NCBI GenBank assembly: GCA_026874595.1
Contig: CM049308.1
Coordinates: forward strand, 93,735,624 to 93,799,623
Origin: Sipunculus nudus
Lineage: Eukaryota; Annelida; Sipuncula; Golfingiida; Sipunculidae
DNA: 64,000 nt
Direction of reading: 5' to 3'
How positions within the stretch are numbered: the stretch's first letter is position 1; the number at the start of each line of letters is the position of its first letter. Under the pieces are notes generated by a model. That model had not been told where the DNA came from, did not search any database, and worked only from the letters and a program-made list of their open reading frames with translations. This document shows positions 48,050-60,610 of the stretch, in pieces. A program made the translations under genes and the position numbers.

Positions 48050-48755
48050 ACTAATTACATTCTGCAAATATAACAGTTAAGTTCTGTGCCATGTCTGACT
48101 GATCAAAATCATGTCTATGTCCAACTGCTATGATTTGAGCCCATCTGACTTTCACAGTGATCAGAATCATGATTTTTTCTTTGGATCAAAGATAAAGGTC
48201 ACAATTAGCTAGTTTCAAGTTTTATAAGGAGATTTGCTTAGACACTCCCTTGATGTTGTGTTGGAAGATTCTTGGCCTACCAGCTACAATTAATGCCTGT
48301 CTGACACTCCAGGTGCTCAAATCATGTTTTGTCTGAATAACTCTCAGAATATAGGTCACAGTTACCTAATTTCAGGTTTCCAACCTGAGTTTGAATGTTA
48401 AGTTAGAAGACTCTGGGCCTAATGGATAATATTTGTCCTGCGTCTGACTGTGTGTATTAAAATTCAAATATCTGAATATCAAATATATGTCATGTCAGAA
48501 TATTCTTTTCATAACTGATACAATTTATGCCCTGTCTAACTGTCTGGATGGTAAAACTCATGTTCTTGACCAGTAGCTCCCAATATTTAGGTCAATATGA
48601 CCTTATGCAGATTTGCATAAAAGCTCTCTTGATGTGAGTTAGAAGTATCTAGGTCCAACAGTTATTTTGTGCCCTGTTATTGTATGCTTGATGGACAGAC
48701 GACTGACAATTGGTAATCACTATGGCTCAGATGACTTACAGTCAGCTGAACTTTA
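48050..48755 (-). mobile_element. Degenerate family Z element
   Basis: Units similar to those at 11.8-12.9 kb, with AGGTCA palindromes at 48353-48367 (one change) and 48589-48603 (perfect half sites, spacer ATA). It ends with GATGACTTACAGTCAGCTGA near 48729-48748. The opposite end is not identifiable. Confidence 0.55.
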
Positions 48756-48938
48756 AAAAAATCAACAAGGGTTATACTGACCATGAAGGGTTATGAATGA
48801 CATTGTCTTCATCACAAAACCCAAACATTCCATTTACATTTGTAGATACAACATCTTTTATTGTCAGTTTGGTGTATATGTTTCAGCTATTAGGAAAAGG
48901 TATGTATAAATCTGATTTATATATACAAATTGACCTAC

Positions 48939-49014
48939 CATTGAACTTAATGATTGGCAGATTGGCAGAGTCCTTCCAAAGACTGATTCTGAAGTATAGT
49001 GGGATGAGGTGGCT
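48939..49014 (-). pseudogene. Possible xanthine dehydrogenase/aldehyde oxidase exon
   Basis: A 76-bp minus-strand segment between a good acceptor (pyrimidine tract then ACAG) and a donor (AATG|GTAGGT). One frame reads LIPLYFRISLWKDSANLP, close to the IPxxFRxxLLKDSxNP stretch of XDH/AOX proteins that follows the segment in the next exon. It does not join in frame to 49274-49401 as I read it, which suggests decay or a missed splice choice. Confidence 0.4.
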
Positions 49015-49273
49015 CTGTCAGGTAAAACAGAGAAATAACATTATGTTACAATGTTGCTGGGTTTTACTTGTTACAAATACATCCTTCTAAACATATTGAA
49101 CTCAGTTTAATAAATTAGTCATAAATTGCACACAATTTCAAATAAATATTTTAAACATATCTCAAGTTGTTCAGGATAAGGCATTTAAAACTGCTACTTG
49201 AATTCCTAGATATCAAACTTTGGTAATGTATGTACCACATGCCTGTACTCCTATTAACTGTAATGCACCTCAC

Positions 49274-49401
49274 CTGTGTGCTGGATACAGTTTTGTTCCA
49301 GTTTTTGTGGTCCATGATCTCTTTCTTTTTCTGTTAACATATAGCCAAATCCCACCATGAAGGTTCCCTCTGTCTGACCAATGTTCAGCATGGGGTTCAA
49401 A
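49274..49401 (-). pseudogene. Xanthine dehydrogenase/aldehyde oxidase-like exon (Moco domain)
   Basis: A 128-bp minus-strand segment with acceptor TTGTTGCAG and donor ACACAG|GTGAGG. It reads LNPMLNIGQTEGTFMVGFGY then MLTEK, which matches the XDH/AOX signature LNPxxDIGQxEGAFxxGxGYxLTE in the molybdopterin domain. The family oxidises purines or aldehydes in the cytosol or peroxisomes. The acidic residue of xDIGQ is Asn here. The later part of the exon diverges. I could not assemble the rest of the gene on this strand, so this may be a relic or part of a widely split gene. Confidence 0.5.
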
Positions 49402-49889
49402 CTGCAACAATTCAGGCAACTATTGAACGAAATACCTCAAATATCAAACTACACATGATGAAATTTAATAGCAATATATCTGTGATTTTTTAAACCTGAC
49501 ATGATTAATAATTTTAACTAGATTAACATTTAAATATGGAAATACTACTGATCTTGAATATTTGGAACCATTATTGTTATATATAAATACAACTATATAT
49601 TTAGCTTGAACCATCAAAGTATCTATTACAAGACAAACACATTTCTTAAACTGCATTTTTAAATGATGTTTATTTTTCTTAACCTAAATCAAAATATATA
49701 ATAAATTTTTAAACTTTAATTTAATTTCATGATGTCATATGACATCAAAAATAAGAATAGGTGAGCAAACTGCAGGACAGAAAATTGCAGCAATTTAGAG
49801 ATGCCTTATACTGATCAATTTCATGTTCAACTACTGACCTTTAACCAAGATCCATTAGTAAAACCAACTGGTTGATTTTGTACTTACTG

Positions 49890-49946
49890 GTCAGAATGTT
49901 AGCTGCAGCTCCATTTAGCACATCCCTGAAGATACTGAACTTTTGA
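49890..49946 (-). pseudogene. Weak preceding XDH/AOX-like exon
   Basis: An acceptor-like AAAAG precedes FRDVLNGAAANILT on the minus strand, followed by a donor (CCA|GTAAGT). The position and pattern DVLxGxxxxIL loosely match the EVDxLTGExxIL segment that comes just before the LNPxxDIGQ exon in the family. Short and degenerate. Confidence 0.2.
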
Positions 49947-49949
49947 AGT

Positions 49950-51195
49950 GGGAAGCACCTTCATGGGCACAGTGAAAACCCTTCAGAGAAAGAATTTATA
50001 TTATGTGCTTATATGTGGTTTTAATCCAAATTTGTATTATATACAGTTTTCAAATTAAAAGTGAACAAATATTCCCTTGATCAGGATGCAAATCATTAGC
50101 ATCAGTGGGCTAAGTGCACCATGCACTTCAGACCTGTATTGAATATTCATTCAATGAGTACCTGTATTGAACAGTTTGTCAACTGCAAATTTTATATGAG
50201 ACAGTTTGGGTTTAGGAGCCCCCTTGTTCAATTTATTAACTGAAATCAGATGCTGTAAAAATTAAAAACTTCCATTTTCAAATGAGCATAATCAGATTTA
50301 GATAAGCAAGTTTAAACAAGCCAATAAGGGATATATGTTGATTCTACTCTGTAATATATGCAACAGTGTAGCCTGAATCCATTTAATGATTCAATAAGGA
50401 AAAATATTTTTTAGCATACCAATTTTTGCATGAATAGTTTTTGCCATATTCATTTTTTAAAAAAAAAGGTTGCATATAAAATCCTAAAAATATATGTGAA
50501 TTTAGAATTTTTGCATCATTTTTTATCCTTAGTTTGGCTTAAATTATGTCAAATTATGCACAAATTTATATTTTATTATATTTTAAATCATAATATGTTA
50601 AAACTGAATTTAAAAGTTTTCTTTAAGGAAATATCACTTAAAAAACATAATATCACAACATGGAATCTTCAAAATTATTCTTTAAATAATCATTAAAAAA
50701 AATTTTTGAGCACTGCAGTTTTCAGAACATGCTTAATTTTATTATCTAATTAAAAGATTCAGTAAATTTGATTAAAAGTTCCCTTTTCAAATCAGGTATA
50801 CACACTGATGGTTGGCTGAGGGAGAAACAATATAATTATGCTAATTTCCATCTCAGCTATAATTAAACATTGAAATTTATATTCAATTTCACACATGTTG
50901 AAAAAGAACCAAAAGTTTTTACTTATCTGAATTAAGGAATTTCTCATATTATAAACATCCACACTTTTATATCAAAACTTCACTTATAATTAGTGGACAC
51001 AAATAAATATGCACTTTGATCATTGTAACCCCTTGTATATCAGCTACTGATGTGAAAAACATTAGTGTTCACCTTTCCAACACATTGGTGGAAAATGAAA
51101 AATGCCTATTTGTGCATGTGTTTGCCTGTCTCAGGCATATATGTGTATGTGTGTGTGTATATAGGTTCAGCCTATAAATACTTTTAAAACTAGAT
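49950..51195. other. AT-rich intergenic DNA
   Basis: No gene recognised. Strongly AT-rich with short frames only. Confidence 0.4.
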
Positions 51196-51564
51196 GTGTC
51201 GGAACAACACAAATGCCCCCGCCTGGGGCAAATTAGAAACATTTGTTAAATTTTGTAAAAATTTTTAAGTTAAGGAGGTGTTGTATGGTCAAAAGTAGGT
51301 CAACAATGGCAAAATGCAAACTCGATCTGTAAAGGGTCATTATCAAGCAACACACAAAAAATCAGGCCATTATCTGCAGGCATTATAAAAAAAGTCCATA
51401 TATGTGCATTTTTCATGAAAATTTCTGTCTTGGTGAAAAATAGGTTAACTGGGACGAAACGCGAACTCAATCTGTGAGTGGTCATTATGCGCCCACAGAC
51501 CAAACATTAAGCCAGTATCTGTAAGCATTGCATTGCGAAACTAGAATATTAGCAAAAGTTGATA

Positions 51565-51990
51565 ATCATTTATAAATTAAAATTGGAGAGGTATATACCA
51601 TGTTTCATAACAATCCACCAAATGCTTCCTGAGAAATAAGCTCCTAAGTCTTTTTCTATACTAAGCTCTGTGACCTTGAAAAGTAGGTCAAGATCACCCA
51701 TCTTTGAACTTGACCAAGATTTTGTAAATATAATGCAATAGCACTGAAGAAATGAAGTTCGTGTGTTGAATACTTTTGGAGATATCCTGCACAAAAGGCC
51801 AAAATTGAAAAAATCTGATAAAATTTCATTAAAAAATCAGAATTTGCAGGTGGCGCCACCAAAATTGTGCAGCACATAAAAACCATCAGTCCCAATGATC
51901 ATAGTAAGTTTTGTGAAAATCCACACAATGGTTCCAAAGATATAAACTTCTTAGTGTTTTTCTATAATCAGCTCTAAAATGTAGAAAAAA
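51565..51990 (-). mobile_element. Family Y element, left part
   Basis: Reverse-complement match to about 17750-18165. It includes GGTGGCGCCACC at 51849-51860 and breaks at CTCTAAAATGTAGAAAAA, where family Z is inserted. It continues at 56007. Confidence 0.8.
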
Positions 51991-52827
51991 ACAAGGGACC
52001 CATGGGTCACGGCACTCAGCTGATCCTGATTGGACTATAAATGTATCACCATTGTGATACTATATTGAGTAGATAAAGCTTAGAATATCATGGTCATGTT
52101 GGGTTTTATAAAGGAATATAATGTAATATGTGAGTAAATGATATATGAAATAACCTGACTGATGGATTAATATGGAGTAAAATATAGTGGTTTATTTTTT
52201 ATTTATTTGGGAGGGGTAAAAAAAGCAATTTATTTGAGCAAATATGAATGCAATGACAGTATGCTAAGCAGTGGTATAATGATGATAAGGCTATTTGTTG
52301 AAGGATCTATAGTGTATGGAAAACTGCAAGAGTTCAATTTGACAGATAAAAGGTTATGATTAACTAAAGTGATGAGGGGATTTATGAATTTGTGACTGTA
52401 TGACATAATATCTTGACAAGATCGGTCTTGACAAGGTGCATTATTTTGATGCCCCTGACGTCTACATATTACACAATATTGACATAATTTCTGGCATGTA
52501 CATAGGTACCTATGGACAAATGGTCAACAGTACTGAACCACCTGGAAGGTTAAAATCTTAAAAATATGATGAAATGTAGATAATGTTTGAGAGGAAGAGG
52601 TAATCTGGGCCATGGTTGGTTTATATGATTGAAGAAAATGTTGCAAAAAATATTTGAGACCTGACCATGCCTTTCCATTGGTTACCTTTTTGATAAGCTG
52701 TTGACAGTTCAACAGTTTACACATTTGTCTGATGAGATCCAATTTATTTGGTAAACCTTTTTTATCAATTTTATGATATGTATACAGTTGCCATTACGTC
52801 CTCATTCCACAGGTGCAATGACTTGAT

Positions 52828-52845
52828 GGGGGGGGGGGGGGGGGG
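52828..52845. repeat. 18-base G run
   Basis: Uninterrupted G run within the family Z element. Confidence 0.9.
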
Positions 52846-53349
52846 AGGGGTGTTGTGTTATGATCAGAGTTACAATGCCTCTGTCTCTCTGTAGATATTT
52901 TCTTTAATTATTAAATTTTATGCTATAGCCATAGAACTATTGTTCACAGTGCCAAGGAGCAAAGCCTCAGTGGGATGAAGAAGGGGATGGTGAGAGTTAA
53001 AACACCCTTGCATATACATACAGGATATGAAATTAAATTTAACAGTGCTTATAAAAAAAAGTTTATTCATGAACATTAAATATTTAAAACAGAAAGAAAG
53101 ATGGAGAAACAAAGCAAATAATTTTTTCCCCATTCTACTGAGCCAAGAAAAAATTAACAATATTTGCATTTATTCCTTTTTTTCATTACATAATTTTAAT
53201 CCAAGTTTCCGAATGTTACTATAAATTTACAGTATAACATACATGTGATTGTGAATATTTCAGTTGATTCACATTTCTAAATTGCATCAACATTTATAGC
53301 TAATGTATCTATAGTTTATAGTACCTGTCAACAGAATGGGATGGAGGGA

Positions 53350-53360
53350 GCAAGGGAGGC

Positions 53361-53399
<39 letters not shown>

Positions 53400-53485
53400 A
53401 AGTTGGAGAAAGAAAGAGAAAAAGCAGAGGAGAGAAAGAGAGAGAAAGAGAGACCTAGACTGTCAGAGAGAGAGAGAAAGAGAGG
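53350..53485. repeat. (GA)n-rich low-complexity tract
   Basis: Imperfect GA/GAAA purine tract with a pure (GA)n core near 53365-53393. Confidence 0.9.
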
Positions 53486-56006
53486 CTCATTGGTAATTAC
53501 TGCCTGACCCAGCCTGACCCAGACACTCACAGTGACAGTAGGTCAGACCTGAAGGTGTTATGTAACTGCCAAGTACACTGCATTTATACTGATCTGATGC
53601 AAACAATCAAGACATGGTACCTGGAAACTTGAATAAAATCTACAGTTTTTGATCAACTGGTTTCAAATTTCAGATTTTAACAGATGAAATGTTAATGTGT
53701 ACATGCTGTGAAAATTATATCCACAGCACTAACAGGAAAAATTTGAATATTTAAATTTTTTTAAATGGTATCAGGAAAAAAAGAAAAGTATTCTCAGCTA
53801 TAAAACTAATACATGTGTTAAAATTAATCCACGGATGAAAACACCCAATATATAGGAGCAAACTGGAGTTGGGAATGTTTAATTTTATGAACTGAAATAA
53901 AGGACCAGCAATATAAATTTTGATTATTTAGCCAGTCTCATGTAACAACTGATACAACCATGAGTTATAAGTCAAACAAATTAAAATCTTTAATGAACAC
54001 TTGTCTGAGTAATATTTTAAATTTTTGACATATTTATTTATTATTTTAATTTTGTAATAAATATAAACCAACAAGTTAAAGACCTGGAAAAGACCTGGAA
54101 ATTTAGATTAATTTAATATAATCAACTGCATCCTTGTCTATCATTATCTTGCTTCATATAATCCCTAATAGTAAACAACAATTTATTTTAATTATTTATA
54201 TTTCATTTTTATGGTTGAAATGAAAAATACCCAATGGTGACTGCATGGTGTTATTTGAAATACAATTTTGGCCATCCATGGAAGATCCATAAATGATCAG
54301 TAATTGCAAGGTAATCCCCTGTAACTCATTAACTATTAATTCCTTTTCCATTTATTTTTTTAAGTTCTTATCATAAACCAAATATTAAAAAAAAGTTTAT
54401 TGTTATGTTTATGGCCAAAACAAATACTAGTGGAGGGGGTTGGACAGTTAGATCCAGTTAAAGCCACCCAAGAGCTGGCTGGCTGCAGAGTGCCTCGCTT
54501 CAAGCATGCATAATTGGCCTGAAAGGTCAATGTGGGGACATAAAAGAGGGGCTTCAGTACAGCCAAGGTGTGATATGGTCTCATAAAAACTTTCATAAAA
54601 GCTAGTTTTTGACCAATTCCTTTTATAACTTCAGAATTTAGAAGCTTAAATCCTTACCAGTGCAAGATATGAAAATTCAATCAACAGTGCTTACAGGGAA
54701 AAAACATGCCATGGCCAAAGTTGGGCAAAATTTAAGGTACTGGTTTTATATTTATGCTAATAACTTATAAAATTTGAAAAATTTAGAACTAATTTTGGGA
54801 ATACAATTGAATCTTGATTAAATAATGTTACATCCCTGGCAAAAATGTCTACCTTCAGCAATTTTTATGTTAAGAGAGTAAATATATTTCTTGATTTTTT
54901 ACAAAGTGCATTATGTTTGGGCCTAGAACTTAAACAATTACAAGATACTGACATCATTTCTGGCATATGCATAGCGAATGTATAGAAAAATATGTATATT
55001 ATATATTATCAAAGTCAGATCAGTGGTTTTGATATTAGGCAATCTTAAAGTGTAACAATGGGGTTTTAATGGAAAAATGAAGTTTTTTCTTAATATCTCG
55101 AAGGAATGCAGTCCTAGTGACCAAACTTTTAGTATGGTAGAGGATTTGGGGGACATCTAACTGTATGCAAAATTTAAGGAACTTAGAGCTGAAGCTGGGG
55201 AGCTGAGCTCTAGTAAACTGCATAACACTAGCTTGGTGTAAACAATATATGACATGGTGCTTTAAAACTTGAATAAAATCTACAGTTTTTGATCAACTGG
55301 TTTCAAATTTTTTGTTTTAACAGTTGAAATGGTAACAAAAACATGCTTTGAAAATTAAATCCACAGCAGTTACAGGAAAAAAACGTGCCATGGTCAAACT
55401 TGGGCAAAATTTAAGGTACCAATTTTATATTTTTGCCAATATTTAAAAAAATTTAACAGATTTTGATCTAATTTTTGGTATACAATTCAATTTTGATAAT
55501 TTAAAGTAGCATTACTGAAAAAAAAAATCCTACCTTTAACACTTTTGGTCTTAAGTGACAAAATATCTTTCCTCATTTTTTTACAAAGTCCATTATATTT
55601 GGGCCCATAACTTTTTTAAATTAAATAATACTGACTTAATTTCTAGCATGTACATAGGAACCATATAGAGGAATATTTATGGTAAAAATGAAGAAAACCA
55701 GATGAGTGGTTTTGATATTAGGCAGTCCTGAAGTGTGAAAATAGATTTCTAATAAAAAATTGAAGTTTTTCCTTAATATCTTGAAGGAACGAAGTCATAT
55801 TGACCCAATTTTTGGCATGGTAGGAGATTTGGGGACATCAAACTGTATGCCGAATTTCAGATTTGTAGGTCGAATGGTGTCGAAAGGTGCCAGTCTTACG
55901 GACGGACATCCAGACGGACAGACGGACGGACAGACAGACGGACGGACGGACGACGGACAATGGACCACGACTATAGCTCAGATGACTGATAGTCAGCTGA
56001 GCTAAA

Positions 56007-56206
56007 ACTGGTCAAGGTCACCCATCTTCGAACTTGACCGAGATTTTATTGATATACATCTTCACTGATGAAATAAAATTCCAACGGTGAATCCTTTTAG
56101 AGATATCCCGCTCACAAGGTAAAAGTTAACAGACGCAGAACGGACGGATGGACAGACACCGGACAGACAGATGGACGGACAGACAGATGGACAGCTTGGG
56201 TGAACG
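56007..56206 (-). mobile_element. Family Y element, right part
   Basis: Resumes with TGGTCAAGGTCACCCATCTT, the exact continuation of the broken left part, and runs to GGACAGCTTGGGTGA. The terminal ~35 bp of the 17.57-kb copy are missing. Confidence 0.8.
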
Positions 56207-56475
56207 GCTGTACATGTGTATTTGTCATGAAAATTTCTATTTTTCATGAAATTTTCTAAGTTTCGGAGCCGTAAAACGGTCAAAAGTAGGTCAACCGGGA
56301 CGAAACCCGAACTCGATCTGTAACTGGTCATTATCTGCCAACACACCAAAAATCAGGCCAATATCTGCAGGCATTGCGAAAAAAAGTCCGTACAACTGTT
56401 TGATTTCGGAATGACGGAAGGACGGACATGGGTAAAACTATATGCCCCGGCCACTTTGTGGCGGGGGCATAATAA

Positions 56476-56880
56476 CTTTTAACAAATACTTTAAAAAAAA
56501 ACAATAAAATTAGAATTACAATCTGTTTTGTGTTTTTGTTTACATGCCATTTACATCATGTTACTAACAGCAACTGGGTCAGAGATTCCTGTCAGCTCTT
56601 ACAAACATTTTTGACATTCTAAATAACAATTCAGACACTGACAGTTACAATTTTATACTAATGATTGACCATAGTCTTGACTGCAACATCTCCAAAATGG
56701 CAAAGACTCCTTTAAACAAAAACATTATAATCATGATACTGATTACCTCCAAAATTGCCTCCATTGTTTACAGGGTTGTGGGTTGGTTATTACCCTGAAC
56801 CTGCACAAAATTTCATCCCAATCTGTTCATAACATTTTTGTAAGCAAGACTAAGCAATGGCATAAAACATAACTGTTCAG
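56476..56880. other. Spacer, nothing recognised
   Basis: AT-rich sequence before the RTE-like fragment. Blocks around 56640-56830 recur near 58020-58180 (CATTATAATCATGATACTGA), so the RTE fragment is flanked by a short duplicated segment. Confidence 0.4.
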
Positions 56881-57975
56881 CATGATGTTTTCTGCCATGC
56901 TAATGGAAGCTTTAAACAAGGAAGATCCTGGAGTAGGTCTTAGATACTGCACAGATAGGGAGCTCCTCAATCGCAGGTCTGTATGCTTTTATGAAAGACA
57001 TGACAACCAATATCCATGACCTGTCTTTGCTGATGATTGCGCCCTGAATGTATCTTCATGGTCAGACATGAAGCACACCATGGACTAGTTTTCCTGTGCA
57101 TGTGACAACTTCGGGCTTACCATCAGCATAAAGAAGACTGAAGTGATGCACCAACCAACACCAGGAAAGCAATATGATGAACCCTCTATAATGGTGCATA
57201 GACCAAGTCTGAAGTGGACAAATTCACATATCTGGGAAGCACATTGTTAAAAACAGCAAACATAGATGATGAGGTCAACAGCAGAGTAGCAAAAGTGAGC
57301 ACTGCTTTCGGTAGACTTCGCTCAAACATCTGGAAGCGTAGAGGCAAACATCTCAAAACCAAGATCCAGGTCTACAGTAGTCATCACTACCCTGCTATAT
57401 GGCTGTGAGACATGAACTGTCTATGCAAGACATGCCAAACAACTAAAACAATTTCACCTGACCTGCCTCTGTTGACTGATGAACATTAGATGGCAAGACA
57501 AAGTTCCAGACAGAGGTCCTAACACATGCCAACCTCCCATCAATCTACACCATCTTATATCAATCCCAGGTCCAATGGTCAGATCATGTTTGGCGCATGC
57601 CAGATAAAGACTCTGAAAACTACTCTAGTATGGAGAACTAGAGTCTGGGAAAAGATCCAATCGGAGGGCAGTTGAGGGGCTACAAGGACAGTCTCAAAGC
57701 ATCACCAAAAAAACTATATATCAACACAGATACGTTGGAAAGGATTCAACAGCGTGGCATGCAGCTGCACTCAGATGTGTAGTAGACACTGAGATAGCAC
57801 GACTAGTGTGGACCAGATGAAAATGTGAGGTCTGCAAGGCAAGGATGGCAACTACCTCAACAGCAACCACTGATCACCAGTGTCCAACATGTGGGAGGTT
57901 CTTCTTTGCCTGGATTGGCCTGAAAAGTCATCTATGGCCACACAAAGTTAGATCAATTATAAAACCTTGATCATC
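56881..57975 (+). mobile_element. 5'-truncated RTE-like LINE: RT end to zinc-finger tail
   Basis: Across frame breaks the plus strand reads MMFSAMLMEAL, FADDCALN (catalytic), FGLTISIKKTEVMHQ, DKFTYLGSTLLKTANIDDEV (57210s), then RHAKQLKQFHLTCLC and IRWQDKVPD. It ends with a Cys-Cys-His-His block (CPTCGRFFFAW, then KSHLWPH) near 57890-57945. This is the layout of a widespread invertebrate endonuclease-RT element of RTE-like type. Dead copy: no endonuclease, several stops. Confidence 0.8.
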
Positions 57976-60296
57976 GTGGTCATCTTCGCAAAGCAATGGA
58001 AGAACACCACATCATCACTAGTGATTGACAATGGTCTTGATTGCACCATCTCCAAAATCGCAAAGAATCCTTAAAACAAAACATTATAATCATGATACTG
58101 ATTACCTCCAATGTTTACTGGGTTGCTGGCTGGGCATTACCTTGGACCTACACAAAATGTTATCCAATTCTGTTCATAATATTTTTGGGTGACACCTCAC
58201 CGACAACCCATGAACAGTGATAAAGTAATGATACCTTTAGCACTTTGTACAGTTTTAATTGATGTATAACATATATAAACATGAATTAACATGTTAACTG
58301 CTAAATTTATTTTTGCACCTGCCTATATAACTACAGCAAAACCTTGTAATTATGACCTCCAATGGGACCTCCATAAAGTGGTTGCATTTTCGAGGTGTTT
58401 GTCTGAGCAAGGTCTGATATAAAGAGTGAATAAAGAATCAGTTTATGCACCTATTCAAAGAAGATAGACAGTTATGCTTCAATAACTTTAAAAGTTAGAT
58501 GAAAATATTCATCAACAAAAAACATGTATACCAAAAAGCAATTAAAAATTTGTTGTTCTAACAATTACTTTTTCAAAAGTAATTTAATACAATTTTGATT
58601 ACTTTCCAGAATTAGAAAAGAATAAATGATAATCAATACAATATCAATTACATCACAAGTTATTGTAATTACAGTAATTCAAATACTATTACCTTTATAC
58701 CAAACTGAACTACACATATTTGTGTTATGTGCGTGTGGTTGTGTGTGTGAATGATATTTACATGCCTTAACATATCTGGACACCCCCCTTCAAAAATAAA
58801 TAATAATAATCCTAGATCTGCAGCTGTTTTTTTTTCTATGAGGATGTCAGCCCTCACCTTCATTTCACTGTCCGGTCTGCAACTGTGTCTCTTCTCCTGT
58901 ATTAAACTCAGAGGTGTGCAAGTGCTTCATGGCTTGAAAACCATTTTTTTTCCATATGGCCAGTGGGCTGTGCTTAACAGTGGATTATCCTTCAAGCCCA
59001 TTCAAGCTTGTAGGATTTTACAGGCTCCAACTGCTGCCTACAAATTATACCATATGAAATAAATCATCCATGAAGAATATTTGCCAGATATACATGTACA
59101 TCCATTCAATATGTACCTTTCAAGGCCATAATTCATTCTGTAACTTTGAATACTTAAAGTGGGCAACAATTTATCAAAGATCCAGAAACTCTGACTTGTC
59201 CTGTTGCTTCATTTATTCTGAGTTATTATTTTGTGACTATATTGCATTTACCAAATTGTTTTTTAAGTAGTAATCTGATCAGTTACCATATGCAGTGCTG
59301 TACAGCAAAGTCATAAAATGCCATTCAGTGGATTTTGAACCATTAAGATCTTGTATTTCAATGCTTTAAAATTACACTGACACAAATTTCAAAGGCAACA
59401 TTTACATCTCGAATAAACACATTTGCTCACTACTATCAAACTGTTGGCTGGGATGTGATCAAATTCCGGAGTAACTCAAGAGTGCCATGGCCACAGCTTG
59501 GCACACCTGTAGAGAAAAAGAAGAATTAAGCCATATCTTCCAAGCATTAAGAACATGATCATAAACCTATGAAATGTATGTATTTCAGTATATCAGGTGG
59601 ACTGAAATAAGGCACTGCTCTTTATTTAGATATAGTGATGCTTCAGTGGGATCACCAAATTAAGTGGAAAATTTCAACCTCCACAATGAGGAATCACAGT
59701 ACTGTGAGAATAAATGCACTGAAAAAGTTCATATGAAAACATGAAAAGCAATTTAATAACTATATAAAATTTCAAGGGGGTCAAATGATGGAAATATGTG
59801 GAATCTTGAAATGTATTTATGATAATCCTTGACGCAACAGTTCAACAACAAATTTGTATTACAGAGTCAATCTGTGTAAAGGGTCAAGGTCAACATCCCA
59901 GGGCATGTCTTTTGAAACACACAAAATAAAATATTTTCATATGACATGACCAAATAATTTGTATGAGAGTGTAATTACATGGAATGCTTATAATGGGCAT
60001 ATCATGCTGCTACAACCACCTCTCTGTAACAGTCACCTTGCTATTACAGGCAACTTTCTATCATGGTCACATCTTTACTATGGACACCTACCTATTTCCC
60101 AATTTTAACGGTTGCTGGTTGTCAAATTCGAGGCCTGTATAATATAGGGAAAAAATGAAAAAATACTTATAAATTAATCTTTACAATTAAAGGTTAGAGG
60201 GATTCAAAAGATAGTACATTAAAGGGAGTAATATGCTGCCAATTTCCGGTGAATTCAATGGAAACTATGAATGCCATCATGTGACCAGAATAAGGT
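57976..60296. other. Intergenic DNA, no supported gene
   Basis: Short open frames only. The acceptor-like CTTTTTCTCTACAG on the minus strand near 59506 precedes a brief open stretch that I could not assign. A TG-rich stretch lies at about 58728-58750. Confidence 0.4.
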
Positions 60297-60610
60297 GTGC
60301 ACATAGCCTTTGTTGTTACATTTCGTTTGAATTACAGCTCACCAGGCATCCTATGTGCCCATTCTCTCTGAGCCTGTACGTTGCCTATTCAGAGGGTTAC
60401 CGGGGCGATGAGCTGTCACACAAAATAAAATGACCAACATTGGCTCCGTGTATTCCTTGCTTGGCTTTGTCTTCCAGCACAAGGTCTCATCTGATTGGAC
60501 AAAAATAACAGTGGTCCCCTCTGGTGTAGCAATTCAGGATACCAGGTCATAGCAAACAGCGCTTATGATATGAGTAGTAGGCTGTGTAAAGAGTGTACGT
60601 CTTTTGTAAA
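60297..60610 (-). repeat. Dispersed ~340-bp repeat, copy 2 (inverted)
   Basis: Reverse-complement partner of 14895-15236, with a few small gaps. Ends match at GTGCAC and at the GTACG block. Confidence 0.75.

Larger units (their letters stand above)
51990..56006 (-). mobile_element. Family Z element, 4.0-kb copy inserted in family Y
   Basis: Starts (plus strand) AACAAGGGACCCATGGGTCA and ends GACTGATAGTCAGCTGAGCT-AAAAC. The uninterrupted family Y copy at 17.7 kb shows that family Y sequence resumes directly at both sides, fixing these ends. Interior blocks match the 18.8-21.0 kb copy in reverse. It also has an internal duplication: the block CTTGAATAAAATCTACAGTT occurs near 53632 and 55268. 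The (GGAC)n-rich stretch at 55896-55960 belongs to its head. The minus-strand start has a strong hairpin, TAGCTCAG..TGACT/AGTCA..CTGAGCTA. No enzyme is encoded. Confidence 0.75.
51196..56475. mobile_element. Outer repeat element X with nested insertions
   Basis: Bounded by ATGCCCCCGCC at 51213-51223 and its exact inverse GGCGGGGGCAT at 56460-56470. The left arm has two ~150-bp units and the right arm has one, sharing GTAGGTCAAC, GAACTCGATCTGTAA and ATATCTGCAGGCATTGCG blocks. Family Y sequence (51565-51990 and 56007-56206) and a 4-kb family Z element (51990-56006) lie between. Element X without insertions would be short and non-autonomous. Confidence 0.6.

Noticed and set aside
52524-52742. 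72-aa minus-strand frame as a gene
   Set aside because: It lies wholly inside the family Z transposon, has no family resemblance and no counterpart kept open in other copies.
58660-58870. RADIL-containing frame as another XDH/AOX exon
   Set aside because: Only a five-residue resemblance, in the wrong order and distance relative to the exons at 49 kb.
59440-59520. Iron-sulfur exon of the xanthine dehydrogenase-like gene
   Set aside because: A minus-strand stretch after a good acceptor has Cys-Gly and LLRN, but the cysteine spacing of the 2Fe-2S motif is missing and a stop follows.
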